A DNA stretch of 64,000 nt from Carnobacterium_B sp045617425 (GTDB lineage: Bacteria; Bacillota; Bacilli; Lactobacillales; Carnobacteriaceae): positions 1 to 64,000 of the forward strand of contig NZ_JAZLIO010000021.1 of the NCBI RefSeq assembly GCF_045617425.1. The letters are read 5' to 3'. Of the stretch, positions 57,738 through 64,000 are shown one piece after another. Made by a program: the position numbers and the translations under genes. Below the pieces are notes generated by a model. That model worked only from the letters and a program-made list of their open reading frames with translations, was not told the origin of the DNA and did not search any database. How positions within the stretch are numbered: position 1 is the stretch's first letter; every line of letters begins with the position of its first letter.

Positions 57738-58860
57738 CAGAAAATTCTTTTTTTTGCTTATTTCATTAATGCTCGTTGAATATGTTCGTGCTGCTTTTAT
57801 TATTAGTTACTTGCCGGTTCAGGCTGCAGTAGGTACTCAGTTTAATCTTGCTTTGGTAGGACTGGCTATCAGTCTACATTATATTAGCGATGCTTTTTCA
57901 AATTTCCAAGCAGGATTTTTAATGAATCGTTTTGGTATTAAAAAAATAATTTCTGTTTCTTTTATTTTAATCTTTCTTTCTTTAATTATTGTTCCATTAT
58001 TTCAATTCAACGGTTTGGTTATTATTCTTGCTTCAATTTTATTAGGTTTTGGAGCATGCCCTATTTGGATCGTACTTTTGGCTAAGGCTAGTTCAGGATC
58101 ACGAGGAACAAATATGGGATTGATTTATTTTTATTGGTTATTAGGTATGGCTAGTGGTGTCATCGTAATGAATTACTTAATGAATGTTAGTTTGTCTGTC
58201 TCTTATTGGCTTTTACCAGTCTTCGTAGTACTTGCTTTTTTTAGTTTTCGTTTGTCAGGTGACCATCAAGCACTAGAAAATACTAAGCAACCCTTTAGAG
58301 AGATGTTCAAAAAAACTCTTTCTATTTTGAAAAAAAGTCGCATCATATTACCTGGTACTTTATTGCAAAGCATTTCCCTTGGTATGTTAATTCCTATTTT
58401 ACCAACCTTTGTCTTACAGCACCTTAAACTTTCTTACAATCAGTATACTCTTCTACTAATCATTGCTGGCTTAACAGCAGGTCTTCTTATGATGCCTATT
58501 GGCAGATTGATTGACTATTTTAGCGCTCGGCTTCTATTTATTGCTGGTTTTATGTGGTTTGGATTTACACTGATTTCAACAGCTTTTAGTACTTCTATTG
58601 TAGTTATTTACATTTTAGTCGTGTCAATGGCGATTGCCTATACGTTTTTTTTACCAGCTTGGAATTCTTTTGTGGCTACAAAAATCACTAAAGAAGACCA
58701 AAATGTTAGTTGGGGCATCATCTCATCTTTCCAAGGTGTAGGAACCATGTTAGGACCTATTATAGGGAGTTTGCTTGCGTCTTTTAATGCAAGTGTTACG
58801 GTTATTATTAGTGCTTCACTGTTCATTTTATTGGGTATACTTTATCTAATTGTTAAATAA
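57712..58860 (+). CDS. LtaA-like MFS glycolipid flippase
   Basis: A 382-residue MFS protein with about 12 membrane helices. The start is ATG 57712, with AGGAG seven bases upstream; an in-frame ATG at 57691 lies within the glycosyltransferase gene. It overlaps that gene by 26 nt. In Staphylococcus aureus LtaA is encoded directly after ypfP/ugtP and flips diglucosyl-diacylglycerol across the membrane for lipoteichoic-acid synthesis. The MFS fold and gene pairing support the same role; the name is by context, not by unique residues. Confidence 0.78.
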   Translation: MTQKRLKIDRKFFFLLISLMLVEYVRAAFIISYLPVQAAVGTQFNLALVGLAISLHYISDAFSNFQAGFLMNRFGIKKIISVSFILIFLSLIIVPLFQFNGLVIILASILLGFGACPIWIVLLAKASSGSRGTNMGLIYFYWLLGMASGVIVMNYLMNVSLSVSYWLLPVFVVLAFFSFRLSGDHQALENTKQPFREMFKKTLSILKKSRIILPGTLLQSISLGMLIPILPTFVLQHLKLSYNQYTLLLIIAGLTAGLLMMPIGRLIDYFSARLLFIAGFMWFGFTLISTAFSTSIVVIYILVVSMAIAYTFFLPAWNSFVATKITKEDQNVSWGIISSFQGVGTMLGPIIGSLLASFNASVTVIISASLFILLGILYLIVK

Positions 58861-58907
58861 AAAAGCTTCTCTTTTATCCATTGCTGGTTTAAAAGAGAAG
58901 CTTTTTT
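58859..58907. terminator. Bidirectional terminator between the flippase and dapL
   Basis: Perfect 18-bp stem (58859-58876 and 58890-58907) with A6 and T6 ends. Confidence 0.9.
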
Positions 58908-58908
58908 A

Positions 58909-60048
58909 TTATAACTGTCTATTGGCTTTCTTTTCTAAAAAATCTCCTACGTGTTCGATTGCAAACGGAATAGCCTCTTCTTTTGGCGTCATTTTGGGAT
59001 GATGCAAGCCGTAAGGACTATCTACACCTAGCCAAAACATTGTTCCTGGAATTTTATCTAAATAATAGCCAAAGTCTTCACCAGTCATCGCTGTTTCAAT
59101 TTTTGTATAATTTACATCTTGATTTTTTATCATATAATCAATAAATGTAAGTGTTTCTGCTTCACTATTAATAACAGGGTAATATCCGGCTTGATCTAAA
59201 TCTAAATAAATTTTACAATTATACGAAAGTTCTATACCTTTAACGATTTCTCTTACTCTTTTTTGAGTTAATTCACTCATTTCTGGTGTTAGTGTCCGTA
59301 TCGTTCCAGTAAGACTTGCATACCCGCTAATGATATTTCCAGCTGTTCCCGCATGCATCGTTCCTAAAGTAATTACTGCGCCCTCCATAGGATTAACGCT
59401 ACGACTAACAATTGTTTGAATTTGATTAATAAATTGACTCGCCGCTACTATCATATCATTGGATTCATGTGGATAAGCAGCATGCCCGTCTACACCTCTA
59501 AATTCAACATCGATCGCGCATGTTCCAGCAAATAACGTTCCAATTTTTGTTCCTAAAGTCCCTACTGGTAAATCTGGTTTTACATGCAGTGCGTAAATTT
59601 CATCCGGCATATAATCGTTTAAGAATCCGCTATCGTAAATGATTTTTGCTCCACTTACGTTCTCTTCAGCTGGTTGAAAAATAAAAACCAGGTCATCTAC
59701 CGTTTGGTGTGTGCTAAAATGAGTCAATAATCCTAAAGCAATTGACATATGCATATCATGGCCACACGCATGCATTCTTCCTTTATGAATCGATTGATAA
59801 GGTAGTTCAGTTTCTTCAACAACTGGCAAACCGTCTATATCTGTTCTCCACCCAATCGTTTTTTGACCAATACTTCCTTTGACTCGAACGACAATAGCTG
59901 TTTCCCATGTTTTTATATCTAGGTTCTCTTGTGGCAATTCTTTAATTTTGGACATTAAATAGCGATGCGTTTCATACTCTTCTAAGCCAATTTCAGGGAT
60001 TAAATGTAGTTCTCTGCGCATTTGGATAAACGGATTTTCTTTTAGCAT
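58909..60048 (-). CDS. dapL: N-acetyldiaminopimelate deacetylase (M20 family, DapL-type, YkuR)
   Basis: A 379-residue M20 amidohydrolase with the metal motifs HACGHDMHM, the Glu pair in FQPAEEN, and the C-terminal His region GLHHPKMTP. It removes the acetyl group from N-acetyl-LL-DAP in the acetylase branch of lysine/peptidoglycan DAP synthesis. ATG 60048 is chosen with GAGGG eight bases upstream; a GTG two codons earlier is too close. It follows dapH, as ykuQ-ykuR in Bacillus, across a ~88-bp gap with a terminator hairpin. Confidence 0.9.
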   Translation of the reverse strand: MLKENPFIQMRRELHLIPEIGLEEYETHRYLMSKIKELPQENLDIKTWETAIVVRVKGSIGQKTIGWRTDIDGLPVVEETELPYQSIHKGRMHACGHDMHMSIALGLLTHFSTHQTVDDLVFIFQPAEENVSGAKIIYDSGFLNDYMPDEIYALHVKPDLPVGTLGTKIGTLFAGTCAIDVEFRGVDGHAAYPHESNDMIVAASQFINQIQTIVSRSVNPMEGAVITLGTMHAGTAGNIISGYASLTGTIRTLTPEMSELTQKRVREIVKGIELSYNCKIYLDLDQAGYYPVINSEAETLTFIDYMIKNQDVNYTKIETAMTGEDFGYYLDKIPGTMFWLGVDSPYGLHHPKMTPKEEAIPFAIEHVGDFLEKKANRQL

Positions 60049-60065
60049 TTTCACTACCCTCTTCT

Positions 60066-60117
60066 AAAAAAAGAGATGAAGCAGAAAGTAATTTCTCTTT
60101 CTGTTTCACACTCTTTT
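60066..60117 (-). terminator. Terminator-like hairpin between dapH and dapL
   Basis: An imperfect long stem (AAAAGAG…GAA(A/G)CAGAAAG pairing with CTTTCTG(C/T)TTC…CTCTTTT) followed on the minus strand by TTTTTTT. It lies inside a gene pair that works in one pathway, so partial read-through is expected. Confidence 0.65.
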
Positions 60118-60136
60118 GATTTATCGTTTTTTATTT

Positions 60137-60838
60137 CTATAATTCACGTAAAGCATCAATTAAACCTGTTTTACTTTTTGTTTTTTCATCAATATCTTTG
60201 ATTTTTTTAGCCGGCGTTCCTGCTACAACAGTATAAGGTGCAACATCATGGATTACAATAGCGCCTGCTGCAACAACTGAACCTTCTCCAATTCGAATAC
60301 CCTCTAATACAACAGCATTCGCTCCAATCAAAACATTATCTTCTACAATAACAGGTTGAGCACTTGCTGGTTCAATGACACCTGCTAAAACAGTTCCTGC
60401 CCCAATATGACAGTTTTTCCCAACGGTTGCTCGTCCACCTAACACAGCACCCATATCGATCATTGTACCTTCGCCGATAACTGCGCCAATATTAATCACC
60501 GCACCCATCATAATGACAGCTGAGTCTCCAATTTCGACTTGCTCCCGTATAAATGCTCCTGGTTCAATTCGAGCTTTAAATTTCTTCAAATCAAGTAACG
60601 GAATTGCAGAATTACGACGGTCATTTTCAATCACTTGATCGTCAATCCATTGTTTATTTGCTTCTAAAAAAGGTTCAATAACACTCCACTCACCAAAAAT
60701 AGTACCGACTTCATCAGAAGTAAAATTTTTAATCGTTTCAGGAAAATTCAAATGATTTAATTTGCCTTTCAAGTAAACTTTTACAGGTGTTTTCTTTTCA
60801 CTTTTTGCAATAAATTCAATAATTTCATTAGCATTCAT
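60137..60838 (-). CDS. dapH: 2,3,4,5-tetrahydrodipicolinate N-acetyltransferase
   Basis: A 233-residue left-handed beta-helix acyltransferase. The N-terminal ~85 residues are the DapH-specific domain; hexapeptide repeats (GDSAVIMMGAVINIGAVIGEGTMIDMGAVLGG region) form the helix, with the acetyl-CoA site near GRATVGKNCHIGAGTVLAGVI. It acetylates tetrahydrodipicolinate in the same branch as dapL. ATG 60838 has AAGGA upstream, and it lies 29 bp after cbpB. Confidence 0.93.
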   Translation of the reverse strand: MNANEIIEFIAKSEKKTPVKVYLKGKLNHLNFPETIKNFTSDEVGTIFGEWSVIEPFLEANKQWIDDQVIENDRRNSAIPLLDLKKFKARIEPGAFIREQVEIGDSAVIMMGAVINIGAVIGEGTMIDMGAVLGGRATVGKNCHIGAGTVLAGVIEPASAQPVIVEDNVLIGANAVVLEGIRIGEGSVVAAGAIVIHDVAPYTVVAGTPAKKIKDIDEKTKSKTGLIDALREL

Positions 60839-60867
60839 TTGATCATTCCTTACTGTTCATTAAATTT

Positions 60868-61356
60868 TTAATGCAAGCGTTCCGTTTTACGAATAACATC
60901 ATATTTATTTTCAAATTCATGAGCAATTCGGTTAGTACCTTTTAAAATCTCACTTCTCGTGATAATACCGGTAAAACTACCATCCTCACTTGTTACACAG
61001 ATAAAGGCATTATTAACTAGTAGATGAAGTACTTCCTCTAAATCATAAGGATCATTGATTACAGCAAAATCAGTTGTCATAACATCTGAAACCAATATTT
61101 CTCCTAATTTATCAAAGTCGATATCTTCTAACCCTGTAATAGCTTCAATAATCAGGGGCATTGAAATCAATCCTTTGATTTTATAATCATAATCTAAAAC
61201 GGGGATAACTGAATACCCAATTTTTGTAAGAACTAATAAAGCATGGTTCAAACGATTATTTAACTGAACATGAGCAACTCGATCCGCTGGAATTAAAAAC
61301 TGTTCCTTGTTTTCTAGTAACATTTCGCCAATTTCTTTTCCTATCATTATCTTCAT
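60868..61356 (-). CDS. cbpB: CBS-domain protein CbpB/DarB-like (c-di-AMP binding candidate)
   Basis: A protein of about 162 residues with two CBS domains and the family text ADRVAHVQ, GYSVIPVLDYDYKIKGLIS and VNNAFICVTSEDGSFTGIITR. Bacillus DarB (YkuL) and Listeria CbpB bind c-di-AMP and, when free, stimulate the (p)ppGpp synthetase Rel. Starts are ambiguous: ATG 61356 (AAGGA five bases upstream) or ATG 61347. The gene is next to dapH, as ykuL lies near ykuQ in Bacillus. Confidence 0.85.
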   Translation of the reverse strand: MKIMIGKEIGEMLLENKEQFLIPADRVAHVQLNNRLNHALLVLTKIGYSVIPVLDYDYKIKGLISMPLIIEAITGLEDIDFDKLGEILVSDVMTTDFAVINDPYDLEEVLHLLVNNAFICVTSEDGSFTGIITRSEILKGTNRIAHEFENKYDVIRKTERLH

Positions 61357-61482
61357 TTCCTTCCTTGAGATAACTAAATCCAACTACTATTTTACGTGAA
61401 AAAGTTCTAAAAGAGTAGTAAAACAATGGAATTAGATAAAAAAATAATCATTCACTTAAAAAAAAGTGCATTTAGGACCTTG

Positions 61483-62004
61483 CTATTCCTTCGTTTTAGA
61501 AAAGTGGCTAGATAATTGTTCAATGGCTTCATGAGCGCGGTTGTAATATGTTACATTGACTTGAGAGTCATCATTCTCAATAATTGCATAGGTAGGAAAA
61601 GGATAGTTGCCTCTGGGCTCTGAAATACTGCCAGGATTTAATATCACTATATTATTTATTTGTTCCACTCTAGCTTGGTGAGTATGGCCAAAAAATGCAT
61701 AGTTTGCATATTCTTCTTTTGCTGCAAAGACTAACTCTTGCATAGTGTAGTTAACATCCAAGCGATGCCCATGAGCCATAAATATCCGTTGATTTTGTAC
61801 TTCAATCGTTTGTGTCATTGCAAACTCATCTTCAAAATCCATATTTCCTCTGACAGTCAACATAGAATCCCAAACGGGATCGGTTGCTTCCAACTCGGAA
61901 TCCCCACAATGAAAGAGCTGATCTACTTTATCCTTATACCGTTCAATTAGTTCTACTAAAATTTCCCGATCTCCATGACTGTCGCTTACAACTAGTACTT
62001 TCAT
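61483..62004 (-). CDS. yfcE: YfcE/MJ0936-family metallophosphoesterase
   Basis: A 173-residue metallophosphatase with the motifs VSDSHGD, CGDSE, GNMDFE, AHGH and GHTH that hold two metals. The orthologue in Bacillus is ysnB, located after rph-ysnA, exactly as here. Physiological substrate is unknown; members hydrolyse phosphodiesters in vitro. It is 29 bp after the rph-rdgB fusion. Confidence 0.92.
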   Translation of the reverse strand: MKVLVVSDSHGDREILVELIERYKDKVDQLFHCGDSELEATDPVWDSMLTVRGNMDFEDEFAMTQTIEVQNQRIFMAHGHRLDVNYTMQELVFAAKEEYANYAFFGHTHQARVEQINNIVILNPGSISEPRGNYPFPTYAIIENDDSQVNVTYYNRAHEAIEQLSSHFSKTKE

Positions 62005-62033
62005 TCTTTTCCCTCCGTTTTTGCAGCAATAGA

Positions 62034-63398
62034 TTAACTATTTATCCAATCATCCCAAACTTGTTCCAAATTTTCTAGTGCTACTGCACGATGACTGACT
62101 TCATTTTTTTCATCTTGAGTCAATTCTGCCATTGTTTTCCCTTTACTTTCAACGAAGAACAATGGATCATAACCAAAACCATTCTCCCCTTTAGGGATGG
62201 TTAAAATTAATCCTTCTACTTCGCCTTCAACAACTAAACTTGTTTTTCCAGGCAAAGCAAGTGCAAGCGTACAGTGAAATTGTGCTGTACGATCTCCTTT
62301 ATCTACCCCTGTCAATTCATGCAATAGTTTGGCGTTGTTCGCAGCATCGCTTTTTAATTCTCCTGCATAGCGAGCAGAAAAAACGCCTGGCGCACCATCT
62401 AGCGCATCTACTTTTAATCCTGAATCGTCTGCTAACACTAACATATTTAGTGTGCGAGCAATCATTTCTGCTTTTAGTAACGCATTTTCTTCGAACGTTG
62501 TTCCCGTTTCTTCGACTTCAGGAATCTCAGGAAAATCACGTAACGTTTTTACTTTGAATCCTTTTTTTGCAAATAACGCTTCAAATTCTTTAGCTTTTCC
62601 AGCATTTCCTGTTGCTATTAAAATTTCATCCTTTGGAATAAGCGGGTACGGTTTTATACCTTCATTTTTTAAAGAAAGAGCTTGTTGAAATGCATCATCT
62701 TGAACTTGAATCAATTCATTGATCCCTTTTTTACCAAATTCTAACATCACTGAAAGTTGTTCTGCAGAAAAAGTAGATTCTTCACCTGTACCTTGGATTT
62801 CAACAAATTGTCCTCTAGAAGTCATAACTAAATTCATATCTACTTCTGCAGAACTGTCTTCCAAGTAATTTAAATCTAATACCGCTTCTCCATCTTTTAA
62901 AATCCCTACACTGATTGCTGCTACATTTTCTTTGATTGGACTTTCTGTTAATTCACCACTATCCAATAATGTTTGAATCGCCAATTTTAAAGCTACAAAT
63001 GCGCCTGTAACACTTGCAGTTCGTGTTCCACCATCTGCTTGAATCACATCACAGTCTACCGTAATTGAACGTTCTCCTAGGGCTTCTAAGTCAATACTTG
63101 AACGTAGCGAACGTGCAATCAATCGTTGAATCTCCATTGTACGTCCGCTTAATTTTCCTTTAGCTGCTTCACGTATATTTCGTGTATTTGTAGCTCTCGG
63201 CAACATGCTGTATTCAGCATGAACCCATCCACTACCCATTCCTTTTAAGAAACGCGGGACTCTTGTTTCAATTGTTGCATTGCAAATTACTTTCGTGTCT
63301 CCAAAAGAGACCAAAACTGATCCTTCAGGGTGTTTCAAATAATTGGTTTCTATTGTCACCAACCTATTTTCATCATTTTTTCTACCATCAGCACGCAT
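62034..63398 (-). CDS. rph: Fusion of RNase PH and XTP/dITP diphosphatase (Rph-RdgB)
   Basis: A 454-residue fusion. Residues about 1-240 are RNase PH (MRADGR start, RATNTRN, the GRTMEIQRLIARSLR segment, VTGAFVALK), a phosphorolytic 3' exonuclease maturing tRNA ends. Residues about 258-454 are Ham1/RdgB (ILIATGNAGKAKEFEALF, LADDSGLKVDALDGAPGVFSARYAG, GFGYDPLF), which removes non-canonical purine triphosphates such as dITP and XTP. In Bacillus these are two adjacent genes, rph and ysnA. One uninterrupted frame joins them here through a short linker (about 240-257). Position after murI is conserved. Confidence 0.93.
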   Translation of the reverse strand: MRADGRKNDENRLVTIETNYLKHPEGSVLVSFGDTKVICNATIETRVPRFLKGMGSGWVHAEYSMLPRATNTRNIREAAKGKLSGRTMEIQRLIARSLRSSIDLEALGERSITVDCDVIQADGGTRTASVTGAFVALKLAIQTLLDSGELTESPIKENVAAISVGILKDGEAVLDLNYLEDSSAEVDMNLVMTSRGQFVEIQGTGEESTFSAEQLSVMLEFGKKGINELIQVQDDAFQQALSLKNEGIKPYPLIPKDEILIATGNAGKAKEFEALFAKKGFKVKTLRDFPEIPEVEETGTTFEENALLKAEMIARTLNMLVLADDSGLKVDALDGAPGVFSARYAGELKSDAANNAKLLHELTGVDKGDRTAQFHCTLALALPGKTSLVVEGEVEGLILTIPKGENGFGYDPLFFVESKGKTMAELTQDEKNEVSHRAVALENLEQVWDDWINS

Positions 63399-63437
63399 AC
63401 TTGAACCTCGCTTTTTTTTTGAGCTTTTAGCTCTTGT

Positions 63438-64000
63438 TTAAAATTTTTCTGTCCCTAATTTAATATGTTCAACATCTAATGTTTCATTTCCCAACCATTG
63501 AGAGGCAATATCATTAAACATATGTGTAGATCCTGTTGTATAAAATTTCCGTTCAGAAACTTCTTTATTTTTGCTTAATTCTGCAAGATTAAAGTAATCC
63601 AAAATAGTGCTTACTTCACTAATGGTTTCTGCACCTGAATCGATCAATGTTACTGAATCACCCATAAAATTCTGGATGATCGGACGCAATAATGGATAAT
63701 GGGTACAACCTAAAACTAATGTGTCGATATTTTTATTTTTTATGGGCTTCAAAGTCTCTGTAACAATTTTTTTAGCAATTGCACTATCATATTCATTACT
63801 TTCAACCAAAGGAACGAATTTTGGACAAGCCAAACTGTCTACTGATGCTAAAGTGTCTTTTGAACGAATCATCTTTTTATATTTGTCACTTTTTATCGTA
63901 CCTTCAGTTCCAATAATTCCAATACGATTATTTTTTGTTGCTTTGATTGCAGCACGGCTTCCGGGTAAAATAACACCAATGATTGGTATGGCTAACTTCT
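63438..64000 (-). CDS. murI: Glutamate racemase, C-terminal part (partial, runs off the right edge)
   Basis: About 187 C-terminal residues; the N-terminus is beyond base 64,000. The frame is open to the edge, where it reads LAIPIIGVILPGSRAAIKAT and IGIIGTEGTIKS, the conserved core of MurI, followed by the second catalytic Cys region LVLGCTHYPLL and IDSGAETI. It makes D-glutamate for peptidoglycan. Position before rph matches racE-rph-ysnA-ysnB in Bacillus. Confidence 0.95.
   Translation of the reverse strand, partial: KLAIPIIGVILPGSRAAIKATKNNRIGIIGTEGTIKSDKYKKMIRSKDTLASVDSLACPKFVPLVESNEYDSAIAKKIVTETLKPIKNKNIDTLVLGCTHYPLLRPIIQNFMGDSVTLIDSGAETISEVSTILDYFNLAELSKNKEVSERKFYTTGSTHMFNDIASQWLGNETLDVEHIKLGTEKF

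Overview
The window is AT-rich chromosomal DNA of a low-GC Gram-positive bacterium. No rRNA, tRNA, insertion sequence, prophage or CRISPR array was seen. The gene content points to the order Lactobacillales: a pepQ/ccpA divergent pair, a DUF4044 small protein, a CovR/LisR-type two-component system, a SagA/P54-like NlpC hydrolase, and a BmpA-type nucleoside transporter. The order efp-asp23-nusB-folD-xseAB-ispA-tlyA / argR-recN next to comG is the conserved Firmicutes chromosomal arrangement. A member of the Carnobacteriaceae (Carnobacterium or a close relative) is my best guess; this is inference, not proven.

Layout: 1-6.9 kb holds yfmH (partial) and yfmF, then a BmpA-family nucleoside ABC transporter, all on the minus strand. 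7-11.7 kb holds ftsK and topB. 11.8-13.3 kb is a plus-strand pair, acyP and yidC. 13.3-17.2 kb holds a two-component system and gnd (minus). 17.5-19.5 kb holds corA, a 43-aa DUF4044 gene and msrA (plus). 19.5-29 kb is a long minus-strand block of DNA repair, isoprenoid, folate, translation and RNA genes (recN, argR, tlyA, ispA, xseB, xseA, folD, nusB, asp23, efp, an M24 peptidase). 29.1-33.1 kb is a seven-gene comG competence pseudopilus operon. 33.3-38.7 kb holds yebC, vanZ-like, pepF, a lipid kinase and an SDR oxidoreductase. 38.9-45.4 kb holds a GH13 glucosidase, an NlpC/P60 hydrolase, tag, trhO and an unrecognised polytopic membrane protein under a perfect catabolite-response element. 45.5-48.6 kb is a TrpX-type amino-acid ABC transporter with a long structured leader. 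48.8-54 kb holds a class A penicillin-binding protein, ccpA and pepQ. 54-55.3 kb holds YtxH and DUF948 envelope proteins. 55.6-58.9 kb is mscS, a ugtP-like glycolipid synthase and an LtaA-like flippase. 58.9-64 kb holds lysine/peptidoglycan precursor genes (dapL, dapH), a c-di-AMP receptor candidate (cbpB), yfcE, an RNase PH-RdgB fusion and the partial murI.

Themes that link genes: cell-wall and lipoteichoic-acid synthesis (murI, dapH, dapL, pbp1A, ugtP, ltaA, SagA-like), carbon control (ccpA plus cre sites), and translation through difficult peptides (efp with yfmF/yfmH, and yebC).

The most interesting signal is the ~330-nt leader of the TrpX-type transporter (48,254-48,585, minus strand). 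It has a good sigma-A promoter, a short ORF with a ribosome-binding site and the aromatic run Tyr-Tyr-Phe-Ser-Tyr-Phe, several mutually exclusive hairpins, and an intrinsic terminator just before the transporter. It looks like a peptide-coupled transcription attenuator for an aromatic amino-acid transporter, with no T-box motif visible.
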